DNA from: Candidatus Moraniibacteriota bacterium
GTDB lineage: Bacteria; Patescibacteriota; Minisyncoccia; CAIUEV01
Length of the DNA: 33,007 nucleotides
Assembly (NCBI GenBank): GCA_016867255.1
Contig: VGKB01000004.1
Coordinates: 1-33,007, forward strand
Direction: 5' to 3'
The position numbers and the translations under genes are program-made. Below the pieces are notes generated by a model. It was not told the origin of the DNA, made no database searches, and saw only the letters and a list, made by a program, of their open reading frames with translations. Every line of letters begins with the position of its first letter. Position 1 is the stretch's first letter. Below, piece after piece: positions 1 to 8,629 of the stretch.

Positions 1-1023
1 ACCGACCTGCTTAATTATTCCCAGCTTTTTGAGTTTTTGCAGTTTAAGTTGGGCGGTTCTCTTGGAAGATTTTGTTATATCCATCATGTCTTTTACGGTT
101 ATTTTTCCTAACTGGTCAACAAAATCCAAAATTTCCTGTTGCTCCTCGTTTAAAAATACTTTTAAGTTAACGCTTTCAGCTATTTTTTTGTTAGATAAGG
201 CCAGAACTTTTTTTCTAATATTGCTGATCTCTTCTTCAAAACCACCCACAAAATATTCAAGCCAGAATGTAAAATCCGCTTTTCCATTATGATACTTTTC
301 ACCAGTATTTACGGCTCTGTAGTAGGATTGCCTGTCGCGGTTGTAATAATCTTCCAGAGCGAAAAGGCGGCGAAAATCATAGCCCATTTTATAGAGTATC
401 AGGGTTGCCATTGCCCTTGCCGTCCTCCCATTGCCATCATTGAAAGGGTGAATGGCGGCGATCTCGATATGGGCAATGCCGGCCACTATGACTGGATTGG
501 TTCTTTGCTCCTCGTTTTCGTTTATCCAAGCAATCAAATCCTTGCATAAGTCCGGCACTTTTTTTTCACTTGGACCAGTATAAACAACCTGGTCGGGAAA
601 ACCTATCCGCCGCTTAACGACGTAAATGGGATTTTTCCGGTAAAGTCCGGATTGTTCTTTTGGCAGGGTTTTATTCGTCACCAGTTTATGGATATGCAGA
701 AAAACCTTTTCGGTAATGGGTTTTTTAGAAGCTACGATACCTCCGATATACTTGAGGGCTTTGAGATAGTTTTGTACTTCATGGATGTCTCTTTCGGGCG
801 CGTTAATCCTTTTACGGGCTAATATCTCTCCTACTTCCTTAACGTTCAGTCTGTTTCCTTCTATAGCGGTTGAGCTATGGGTCATTCTTATCAAAGCCTG
901 CCTCCTCAACCTGATTTCTTGGAGCGGAAGTATCTTCGCGCGCTCGATAATCGCCTTTGCTTCCGCGATAGCAGTCAGTGTTTTTAAAATTCCATCGGTA
1001 ATTTTGTACTTTGGCTTAAACAT
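1..1023 (-). CDS. Fic family protein (C-terminus runs off the left window edge)
   Basis: Minus-strand translation from ATG at 1023 gives MFKPKYKITDGILKTLTAIAEAKAI...RMTHSSTAIEGNRLNV...AAIHPFNDGNGRTARAMATLILY...; Fic core HPFNDGNGRTAR and inhibitory-type (S/T)xxxE(G/N) motif SSTAIEGN; winged-helix-like C-terminus. Open to the window edge, so absent from the ORF track. Confidence 0.93.
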   Translation of the reverse strand, partial: MFKPKYKITDGILKTLTAIAEAKAIIERAKILPLQEIRLRRQALIRMTHSSTAIEGNRLNVKEVGEILARKRINAPERDIHEVQNYLKALKYIGGIVASKKPITEKVFLHIHKLVTNKTLPKEQSGLYRKNPIYVVKRRIGFPDQVVYTGPSEKKVPDLCKDLIAWINENEEQRTNPVIVAGIAHIEIAAIHPFNDGNGRTARAMATLILYKMGYDFRRLFALEDYYNRDRQSYYRAVNTGEKYHNGKADFTFWLEYFVGGFEEEISNIRKKVLALSNKKIAESVNLKVFLNEEQQEILDFVDQLGKITVKDMMDITKSSKRTAQLKLQKLKKLGIIKQVG

Positions 1024-1067
1024 AACTTAATTTAGCGATTCAATATGTTTGTATTCTAAACCAAAAA

Positions 1068-1100
1068 AATAATCGCGCAATAATCGCGCAATAATCGCGC
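1068..1100. repeat. Three perfect tandem copies of 11-bp AATAATCGCGC
   Basis: Read directly: aataatcgcgc x3 upstream of the fic-like gene. Confidence 0.9.
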
Positions 1101-1110
1101 AAAAAAAACC

Positions 1111-1230
1111 GGGATTTTGTCCCTGCGTTGCTCTTCCATAGCTTTAGCGTAGGATAGCCCGTCCTGCTTGGTTCCACTGGCTTGCATTGAGCTTGCCTGC
1201 AGTGAGTTTGTCGAACTGTCGAAGTGCTCC
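1111..1230. repeat. 120-bp dispersed intergenic repeat, copy 1
   Basis: gggattttgtccctgcgttgctcttccatagctttagcg...gtcgaactgtcgaagtgctcc; matches 3974-4093 with 4 differences by eye. Confidence 0.9.
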
Positions 1231-1323
1231 AAAAGCTCGACAGCTTTAGAACCTGTTTAATGGAAACAGTTTAATTTTACCCCACAGCACTTCTCACTAT
1301 ATTATTTTGGCAAAAAATTTAAT

Positions 1324-1351
1324 AAGCCAGTCCGATTACTCAGACTGGCTT
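1324..1351 (-). terminator. Hairpin terminator downstream of the 1374-1787 gene
   Basis: AAGCCAGTC/GACTGGCTT 9-bp stem; minus strand continues into ATTAAATTTTTT. Confidence 0.65.
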
Positions 1352-1373
1352 TCTTAACGTTTGGCCTCATTTG

Positions 1374-1787
1374 CTACTGAACGACTTCGTATGTTCCCGG
1401 CGGTATCGAATACATATCCAATACCTTGGGCATTAGTTCTTCAAGAATCTCTGCCTCCTCGACTTTACCGGCCTTTGCTAGAGCCTCTATCACTGCTGGC
1501 GCATAGGTCAACCGGCTGCCGGGAGGCAAGCCGAAGTCCTTGCCAGTCTGCTCCTTGATTTGCTCGACTGTGAAAATGGTGTCAACCTTTAGCCCAACCA
1601 TAGCCTCGCGAACTTCCAAGGGGACATCCTCATCCGGGCTGGGCTTAGTAATCAATACCGTTACCCATTTGCCAGTGTAGAATACTCCTAGGGTATCCAG
1701 CGGAGCCGCCACTTCGCCATTAGACCCGTGAATCATAATCGTCCCCGGTACTCTGCTTTTTCCTACTACCCTCAACTTTTCGCTCAT
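1374..1787 (-). CDS. Hypothetical protein, 137 aa
   Basis: Intact ORF, 4 bp downstream of the nucleotidyltransferase gene, terminator follows; SD-like aggaggt upstream. Confidence 0.75.
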   Translation of the reverse strand: MSEKLRVVGKSRVPGTIMIHGSNGEVAAPLDTLGVFYTGKWVTVLITKPSPDEDVPLEVREAMVGLKVDTIFTVEQIKEQTGKDFGLPPGSRLTYAPAVIEALAKAGKVEEAEILEELMPKVLDMYSIPPGTYEVVQ

Positions 1788-1791
1788 TTAA

Positions 1792-2631
1792 TCACCTCCT
1801 GACTTCCTGTTTGCTCAAATGGTCGAGGTTTGATCTCGCAAAATTGAGGACTTTTGGAATGACGGCCACGATTTCCCTAAGAACTTCGAAATAAAGCTCT
1901 CTATCCTTTTGAATCAGTTGACGCTCTACACATTGACTGTAATGTTCATCGAGGGCGACGATTTCTTGAAGTAAGGAGCTAGCTGCTTTGATGTTCAGAC
2001 TGGCGTAAATATCCAGCACCTCTTTTTTAGAGTCGCCGCTTTTGAACTTGCGATCGGCGCACTGGATCATCTTTCGCGCCGCATAGATGGGAAACTCGAG
2101 AGCTTTCTGCAGAAAAACGTACGGTCTCTCAAAACGGAGAACTGGAAAAGCGGCCGAACCTTTTTCCAACTTTCTGATCTTGTGGATTAGATAAAGGCGG
2201 GTATCCTCCCAGTAGGATAAGGGGTTGGGATGGATCAGTTCAACAGGATTTCTCTTGATAATGCCGCCCCTTTCTACCGATAAACGGAGGTGGTCTATGA
2301 AGGTTGAATTGAAATGGTGATTCGGCGTAGCCGCGAGCTTGTCATCAAGGGGAATCATTTCCAGCGGGATATTCTTTTTCGAGGACTCGATCTCCAATCG
2401 CTGAAATACCTTCATAGCGTCTGCTCTTTTTTGCCAATCGTAGACAGCCACACAGTCAATGTCGCTTCTAATATTATAGTCGCCCCGAACGTAAGATCCG
2501 CACACCAAAGCCCCCTTTATCGCGGGACTATTGGAAAGCTTTGTTTCCAGTAAGCAACAAAGAATATCGAAGCTTTCCAGTTGAGGAACGTAATGGTCTG
2601 TGATCTCTTCCCAGGCAAATACTCTTCCCAT
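1792..2631 (-). CDS. Nucleotidyltransferase-domain protein (Pol beta superfamily / MNT-like)
   Basis: Motif GSYVRGDYNIRSDIDCVAVYD (GSxxRG...SDID). Confidence 0.85.
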   Translation of the reverse strand: MGRVFAWEEITDHYVPQLESFDILCCLLETKLSNSPAIKGALVCGSYVRGDYNIRSDIDCVAVYDWQKRADAMKVFQRLEIESSKKNIPLEMIPLDDKLAATPNHHFNSTFIDHLRLSVERGGIIKRNPVELIHPNPLSYWEDTRLYLIHKIRKLEKGSAAFPVLRFERPYVFLQKALEFPIYAARKMIQCADRKFKSGDSKKEVLDIYASLNIKAASSLLQEIVALDEHYSQCVERQLIQKDRELYFEVLREIVAVIPKVLNFARSNLDHLSKQEVRR

Positions 2632-2733
2632 TGTATTCTCTCCTTTCAGGTGGAAATGAAGACATTTTAAGTTAAAGAGCTTGACCTATCCTTATAGAGG
2701 ATTAAAAAGGTTTTGTGAAGGATATAAACAAAT

Positions 2734-2757
2734 AACCGCATGATTTGCGGTTTTTGG
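2734..2757 (-). terminator. Putative terminator (may be bidirectional)
   Basis: AACCGCA...TGCGGTT followed by TTTTT on + and ATTTGTTT on -; downstream of the 2892-3872 gene. Confidence 0.45.
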
Positions 2758-2891
2758 TCGTTGCTCTCAATCGTAGCCACTTGTCCGTCCGTAGCTCTGT
2801 ACTTCCAAAAGGGCGGGGCAAAGGCGGAACGTTAGAACTGTTTTTGAGAAAAGGGGCACAATTATTTACATTCCAAATCTGGATTAAGCCC

Positions 2892-3872
2892 TTAAACCTC
2901 ACTGATTACGTCGAATCCTTTGAAGCTGCCGGTGATGGTGAGTCCGATAATTTTCCCCCGGCAGAGGCCGCGAGCGTGGATTTGGGAGGCGATTTCGTTG
3001 ATAGTGGCACCGGAACCGACTGCGTCGTCGATGAGCAAAATATTATTGTATTGGCCGGAATCGTTCACCACAAAAGTTTTTTGGGCGTTTTCCACCCGGT
3101 CGGATAGTTTATTGAGAGTTTTTTGGGGCACGATAATATCCGTTTTTATCTTGGTTATCGAGAGCTTTCTCTGGCGGAGGTTCAGATTTTTTGCTAGTTC
3201 TTTCATAAATTGTACTTCCCTTTTGACAGTCGGCGGCACGAAACCAACCCCGTCAATGCGGTACTTCTTCAGGATGAAGTTAATTTGCGGTTTGACGTCG
3301 GCCACCAACTCTTTAATCAATTTTTTATTCTGGCTCTGTTTGGCGTACAATAGCAGTTGGCCGAGTTTGGTTTTGCCAAAACGTTCAATACTATAAAAAT
3401 CCAGATAGAATAGTTCATCCAACCAAACCTTAGGAAAGGTGCTTTTCATTTTTTCCAGACCGCTAATCAGGTTTCCATTTCTGATATTTCTGAAAGCATC
3501 ATATTTTTTAAGGGTCTTTATGTATTCCTTGGCGGTTTTTTCGGGCGGTTGTTTGGTTTTTCCGCACCAATACAAAAAACCTTTCCAGCCTTCCCTTCTC
3601 TCGCCGGTTGGAGTGATGATCAAAAACCGGCCGTCGATGGCTTCTCTGGTTTTTTTGTTTATGGTCACCGCTACTCTTTTCTCGGCTTTTTCTTGTATCA
3701 AATAAAAAACTTTCGGCGGTTTGCCGATTTTGGTAATTTTCTTACTTTCCAACAAATTTTTGAGTTGTTTTCTTACAGCTCTGTCCGTCATTTCCAAAAA
3801 TTCGGCTAGTTCGCTGCCGCTGGATTGCCCTTTATTTTTTAGAAAATCCAAAATTTTTTCCGAGGTCTTCAT
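2892..3872 (-). CDS. N-terminal winged HTH fused to C-terminal phosphoribosyltransferase domain
   Basis: HTH: SSGSELAEFLEMTDRAVRKQLKNLLESKKI; PRPP loop: NILLIDDAVGSGATINEIA. Confidence 0.8.
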   Translation of the reverse strand: MKTSEKILDFLKNKGQSSGSELAEFLEMTDRAVRKQLKNLLESKKITKIGKPPKVFYLIQEKAEKRVAVTINKKTREAIDGRFLIITPTGERREGWKGFLYWCGKTKQPPEKTAKEYIKTLKKYDAFRNIRNGNLISGLEKMKSTFPKVWLDELFYLDFYSIERFGKTKLGQLLLYAKQSQNKKLIKELVADVKPQINFILKKYRIDGVGFVPPTVKREVQFMKELAKNLNLRQRKLSITKIKTDIIVPQKTLNKLSDRVENAQKTFVVNDSGQYNNILLIDDAVGSGATINEIASQIHARGLCRGKIIGLTITGSFKGFDVISEV

Positions 3873-3973
3873 GGGTAATTCTAAAAAGTTCCTAGTTCCT
3901 AGTTAATTAGGAACTATTTTTTTGTTTAATGCAAGAACAAACTTAAAAATGTGTTCGATCAATGATCAAAGCA

Positions 3974-4093
3974 GGGATTTTGTCCCTGCATTGCTCTTCC
4001 ATAGCTTTAGCGTAGGATATCCCGTCCTGCTTGGCTCCACTGGCTTGCACTGAGCTTGCCTGCAGTGAGTTTGTCGAACTGTCGAAGTGCTCC
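3974..4093. repeat. 120-bp dispersed intergenic repeat, copy 2
   Basis: Same orientation as 1111-1230, about 97% identical by eye. Confidence 0.9.
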
Positions 4094-4297
4094 AGCTGGT
4101 GGATACGTTCAAGAATTTATCAGCAATTAATTTTAATACCGACTTTTTAAATCAAGTTTTGGAAAATAGTAAAAACTGCTCTGAACGATTTGACTTCTAT
4201 TACTATACGTGTTATCAAGATTTAAGGTAAAGATTACCTTATAGTACCTTAAATAAACATAATAACCTTTCCCGAAAGAATAGACACGGAGGCACTC

Positions 4298-5440
4298 ATG
4301 AAAGAAGAAGGCATTTTAAAGCGTATTTCGGCTATAACAGGAATCGATAGACTGGTCGAAAAATTGGCGTTGCTTTCGCAAAAAGACTGGCAGTCCCTAC
4401 TACTGTATGCATTTGAGGAGAGAGCCGGCAGACTCTCAGTTAACCACCTCCTCGATCAAGTGCATAATAGTAGATTTACACAACCTAGTGCGCTCTCACA
4501 GAGGGCAATCGTTGGTCTTGAGCATAATGCGATCAATCTTCTTCCCCAAGAATTCGAAGCAATCGAACTTTCGCCTGTTGTTCCTTTTGGGACAAACCGT
4601 ATTCTGGCAGGAACAAATCAGAAAAACATTCTTTCCACGTCACGGAACCTAGAAGTAACCGCAGATCCTACTACCGCACTGGCTTTAGAGTGTGCTAGAC
4701 GACGGTCACAACTAATCCGAAATTCCTCAACTGTCGCTAACCCTGTTCGACTGGCTACAATCCAACGGAACATCCGTCTCCAAAGCTTTGAGAAAATTCC
4801 TGGTTTCATGCCTCATTTCAAGGTTCTTGCACTGGAAACAGCGGGATGTGAAAAGCCAGATTGGCCTTTTAAAATCGCCAGTCTATTAGAGCACCTAACA
4901 TACTATTTGCGATTTATCTGTTTTTTGATTAAGTCCGGATACCATTTTCAAGGAGTGATCGTTAATATCTCTAATATTCGGATAGCCGAGAAAATCATCC
5001 AGAACAAAGGTCTTAGTCGAAAAGAGGTTGGGAGAGAAACTCAAAATTCAGCCTTCAGTATTTTCGAAGCGGCAGGAATTTCTTTTCCATCAATAGTTAG
5101 TGATCTCCGGGTGCTGGATGTAGAATCGCAATTCAATTATGGGATCAAATATTTTATCGACGCCCTAAAGGAAGTCGAAGAAGCGATAGTTACCCCTATG
5201 AAATCAAATATTCCAGATATTTATTGGGAATTCGACCTCGAGAGAATTGCCGGGATGGGCTATTATACCGATCTATGTTTTAAAATCACAGCTAAAAACC
5301 GACTTGGCTACACTTATCCTTTAATTGACGGAGGATTCGTTGACTGGACACAAAAACTCCTTCTGTCAAAGAAGGAACAACTTCTTATTAGTGGAGTCGG
5401 ATTAGATATTCTACTTCAAAATTTTCATGAAAGAGTATAA
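4298..5440 (+). CDS. Divergent class II aminoacyl-tRNA synthetase-like protein (HisRS/HisZ-like core), 380 aa
   Basis: SD cggagg upstream; motif-2-like NPVRLATIQRNIRLQSFEKIPGFMPHFKVLALETAG; C-terminal DLERIAGMGYYTDLCFKI...PLIDGGFVDWTQKLL...ISGVGLDIL resembles HisRS D..RGLxYYTG..FE / GGRYD.L / GxGxGxeRL. Confidence 0.5.
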   Translation: MKEEGILKRISAITGIDRLVEKLALLSQKDWQSLLLYAFEERAGRLSVNHLLDQVHNSRFTQPSALSQRAIVGLEHNAINLLPQEFEAIELSPVVPFGTNRILAGTNQKNILSTSRNLEVTADPTTALALECARRRSQLIRNSSTVANPVRLATIQRNIRLQSFEKIPGFMPHFKVLALETAGCEKPDWPFKIASLLEHLTYYLRFICFLIKSGYHFQGVIVNISNIRIAEKIIQNKGLSRKEVGRETQNSAFSIFEAAGISFPSIVSDLRVLDVESQFNYGIKYFIDALKEVEEAIVTPMKSNIPDIYWEFDLERIAGMGYYTDLCFKITAKNRLGYTYPLIDGGFVDWTQKLLLSKKEQLLISGVGLDILLQNFHERV

Positions 5441-5443
5441 CAA

Positions 5444-5475
5444 GGCTACATACGGAAGTATGTAGCCTATTTGTT
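5444..5475 (+). terminator. Strong hairpin terminator
   Basis: GGCTACATAC-GGAA-GTATGTAGCC perfect 10-bp stem then TATTTGTTT, immediately after the stop at 5440. Confidence 0.85.
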
Positions 5476-5486
5476 TGGTAATAGGA

Positions 5487-6518
5487 TCATGACACCCCAC
5501 TTTCAAGAATAGAAAATTCGTTTTTTTCCGAATTTAAAGAGCTCATTATCCCCATTGGAATTGTTATAATCGGTGACGCATGGCCGATGTTTGCATTATA
5601 GAGAATGGGGTATGAACATCCTCTTGTATAATATTCAATATATTTCTTTAAAGTCTCAACATCTTTTGGCTTATAGAAATAAGGCCTTCCAATAATTAGC
5701 CCTTTTATTGAAGAAAAAACTCCTAAATTATCCATGTCTGATAAGTACGAATCTAGTGATGAAAGAGGCAAAGGGCTGGCTGGGTTATCTCCCTCTGGGA
5801 GATCTAAGAATAATATTTTATCTTTAAGGTCAATCCAATACTCTGTTCCTGCCAAATGGTTTAGCGAGGGAATTGTTCCTCCCCATAATTCCCCTTTTGT
5901 TTTGCCTTGTTTCCACCACTCATACCCCTTATTTTTCTGTAATCGACGCGGTCTGGTAAGATCCTTTTTGGCAAACCAATCAAGAAATTCTTCCGTCCAT
6001 TCAAATGAAGGATTTATTATTCCAATTGGGTCAGTCTTTGAAGTGGCTTTTTCAAAATGTTCTCGAGTATAGGTAAGCATTTCAGAAAATTCACCAAACT
6101 CGGACATTAAACAGGGACCATAAAATGTTCTCAATCTAGATTTCTTTGCAAATGCCAAATGTAGAACGGTAATGTCAGAATAACCTAAAAAAATTTTTGG
6201 ATTTTTGGCAATCATCTCAAAATCGAGATATTTTAAAACCTGATTGGAATGATTTCCTCCGATACTGCATATAATAGCCTTTATATTATCATCGGCAAAC
6301 ATTTGGTTGATATCTGCTGCTCTTTCTTCGGGCAACGCCGAAACATAGCCAGCTTGCTCCAAGGCATGGCTCGAAAATTTTACATTAAACCCCATTTTTT
6401 CGAGCATTGCCTTTCCATTATCAATACGGTGAGGAAAGAGAGGGGCGAGTCCAGCGGATGGAGAAATAATGCCGATTGTTTGTCTTTTCTTAATATGTTC
6501 TGGGTTAATTAAGTTCAT
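5487..6518 (-). CDS. S66 peptidase, MccF-like / LD-carboxypeptidase family
   Basis: Nucleophile motif NPKIFLGYSDITVLHLA; TFYGPCLMSEFGE; EWTEEFLDW...RPRR; GELWGGTIPSLNHLAGTEYW; ILFLDLPEG; GHASPIITIPMG (catalytic His region). Order of blocks matches E. coli MccF as recalled. Confidence 0.88.
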   Translation of the reverse strand: MNLINPEHIKKRQTIGIISPSAGLAPLFPHRIDNGKAMLEKMGFNVKFSSHALEQAGYVSALPEERAADINQMFADDNIKAIICSIGGNHSNQVLKYLDFEMIAKNPKIFLGYSDITVLHLAFAKKSRLRTFYGPCLMSEFGEFSEMLTYTREHFEKATSKTDPIGIINPSFEWTEEFLDWFAKKDLTRPRRLQKNKGYEWWKQGKTKGELWGGTIPSLNHLAGTEYWIDLKDKILFLDLPEGDNPASPLPLSSLDSYLSDMDNLGVFSSIKGLIIGRPYFYKPKDVETLKKYIEYYTRGCSYPILYNANIGHASPIITIPMGIMSSLNSEKNEFSILESGVS

Positions 6519-6542
6519 TTAGCCTAAGTTAAAAAAATAATA

Positions 6543-7397
6543 TTATTTTCTTGCCGCAGTAAAAATATTCATGCCCCGATTAACTACTGTTGGTTTCGAG
6601 TTATGTGCCATTTCTATTTTAAAAGCATTTTTAAAATATTTTTTATTTTCTAATGCTTTTGAAATTTGGCTTCTTTGTTTATTCTTCGGATCGAAATCTT
6701 CCAGTCCAGGTTGGATAAACACAGGTATCCCATAAGTTTTTTCTATTTTAAATCCAGCGTTTGACAACAATTTTTCCATCGATTCTTTCGAAAAAACATT
6801 TAGAAATGGCACATGATTAGCCCACTTTACTGTATAATCCTTTTCAATGTTTCCGATTTCCTCAATTGATGCAAAATAATTGTTCATCTTGGAATACAAA
6901 GCATTATAATATCCGTGGCCCATTATTATAATTACCCCTCCTTTTTTTAAGACCCTATACATTTCTTTGGTAGCTTTTTCCTTATCGTAAATAAAACTAA
7001 TTGGACTATATATACTAATAATACAATCAACTGACCCTGTTTCGATTTGATTAATATTAGTTAAATCCCCTTTTGTCACTGTCACTCGTTGTTGAATGTC
7101 TGACCGAGAAATATTTTTCTTAGCTTTTTCAAGCATGTCATCTGACAAGTCATATAGAATAAATCTACACTTATAGTCCTGACTAAGTTTACAAACCCAT
7201 CGTCCTGTTCCTCCACCTGCATCCATAATGATGTCGTTTTCTTTTATAGATTTAGCTGGTATATTTTTGAGAATAATTTTCCTGATTATAGCGTCCGATA
7301 ATTTCCAAAAAGCAGAGTTGTCGGCGATATCGACATTTTGAGAATATGGTTTGAAAAATTTAATAAACTCCTCTTTTGAGATCTTTTTTTTGTTCAT
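6543..7397 (-). CDS. Class I SAM-dependent methyltransferase
   Basis: Motif I IIMDAGGGTGRWVCKL, acidic LYDLSDDMLEKA, VDCIISIYSPISFI. Confidence 0.88.
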   Translation of the reverse strand: MNKKKISKEEFIKFFKPYSQNVDIADNSAFWKLSDAIIRKIILKNIPAKSIKENDIIMDAGGGTGRWVCKLSQDYKCRFILYDLSDDMLEKAKKNISRSDIQQRVTVTKGDLTNINQIETGSVDCIISIYSPISFIYDKEKATKEMYRVLKKGGVIIIMGHGYYNALYSKMNNYFASIEEIGNIEKDYTVKWANHVPFLNVFSKESMEKLLSNAGFKIEKTYGIPVFIQPGLEDFDPKNKQRSQISKALENKKYFKNAFKIEMAHNSKPTVVNRGMNIFTAARK

Positions 7398-7405
7398 TAT
7401 TCTTT

Positions 7406-8527
7406 TTAAGGATAAATTTTGATGTTTTTTAGCCGAGGATAAACAGTTGCGTCCCGAATCGACTTATGAGCTAATGCCCAAGTTACAAATCTTTCAATTC
7501 CTAAGCCAAATCCGGAAGTGATTTTATAACTGGATTGTCTTCTAAGGTTTATATACCACTCGTAGGGCTTAGGTGAAAGATTTTTTTGCCGTTTTAATGA
7601 TTCGTACATCTCTTCTGGCTTGTCTTGACGCTGGCCGCAACCTACAATTTCTCCACCAAAAGAATTATTAGCTAATGGTGGGAAAAGCAGATCGGCATTG
7701 AGCACTTTATCTGAAGATTTTGGGTGGGGTTTTTGATAGAATGGTACCCGATCCCGATCATAATACATAACCCAAAGCGGAGTTTCAATTTTTAGTATTC
7801 TCATTAATTCAACTTCTCCTTCAGCCGAGATATCTCTACCATGATCGGTAAAGTTTATCAAATTTTTCTTATTGTTTGTAACTAGAATCTCAATTGCTTT
7901 GTCAAAAGTTAGTTTTGGAAAATTCTTACAATCCGCCAGTTGTTTCAGTGCTCTTTTGGTTGCCATGGGATCAGAACTAATTTTATCAACCATTTTTTCC
8001 ATAAAAAGAATGATCTGACATAGAACCTTAACATATCCTTCTATAATTGGCATAATCATTTTCAATGTCCCAATCATTTCAAATTCACAATGATAGAATT
8101 GATTTAAATGTCGTTTATCGCAATCTTCTCCACGCATGGACGGTAGATAACAATATAATTTTTCAAATCCATTTAGTAAGAGAGGTTCAAATCCAAATTG
8201 AGAAGAATCAACCAGGTATGTCTTAAGATTTCCAAACTTTATGGGTATTGGTTTAGAATCAGAGCCCGGCCCAGAAGGAGACGAAACGCTAGGTGATAAC
8301 ATAAATAAATCAACTGATTTTGCATTCTGCTTTTCTGAAAAATAATAGTCTGAAACCTTACGAATGTAGTGACGCAAAGTGATTAGCGCATAGTAGTAAT
8401 TACAATTTGTTAAATCTAAATAGTGTTTTTGGGGATCATACAATGGGACGAGACAATTTTGGCGTTTGCACTTTTCGTATAATTTGTCTTCCTTCCGAAG
8501 ATTTTCTTTAATTACTTTTATACTCAT
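7406..8527 (-). CDS. Class II aaRS-like catalytic core (AsnRS/AspRS or archaeal-type asparagine synthetase A-like), no N-terminal OB-fold
   Basis: Motif 2 region YLVDSSQFGFEPLLLNGFEKLYCYLPSMRGEDCDKRHLNQFYHCEFEM; motif 3 SGFGLGIERFVTWALAHKSIRDATVYPR. ORF track starts at 8560; ATG at 8527 (MSIKVIKEN) is the likelier start because an A/T-rich -10-like sequence overlaps the first codons. Confidence 0.85.
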   Translation of the reverse strand: MSIKVIKENLRKEDKLYEKCKRQNCLVPLYDPQKHYLDLTNCNYYYALITLRHYIRKVSDYYFSEKQNAKSVDLFMLSPSVSSPSGPGSDSKPIPIKFGNLKTYLVDSSQFGFEPLLLNGFEKLYCYLPSMRGEDCDKRHLNQFYHCEFEMIGTLKMIMPIIEGYVKVLCQIILFMEKMVDKISSDPMATKRALKQLADCKNFPKLTFDKAIEILVTNNKKNLINFTDHGRDISAEGEVELMRILKIETPLWVMYYDRDRVPFYQKPHPKSSDKVLNADLLFPPLANNSFGGEIVGCGQRQDKPEEMYESLKRQKNLSPKPYEWYINLRRQSSYKITSGFGLGIERFVTWALAHKSIRDATVYPRLKNIKIYP

Positions 8528-8629
8528 AATATTTTTCGAAATATAATATTTATATCGCATAAATTTTTGTGATCGACAATACTCTACAGCATTTTTTAGC
8601 GAATATTTAATTTAAAAAGCCAAAAATGA

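Noticed and set aside
29-549. 87- and 86-aa + ORFs
   Set aside because: Antisense to the Fic coding sequence.
2702-3107. 66-aa minus and 120-aa plus ORFs near the HTH-PRTase gene
   Set aside because: No recognisable domain, compositionally poor, overlap a convincing gene or terminator.
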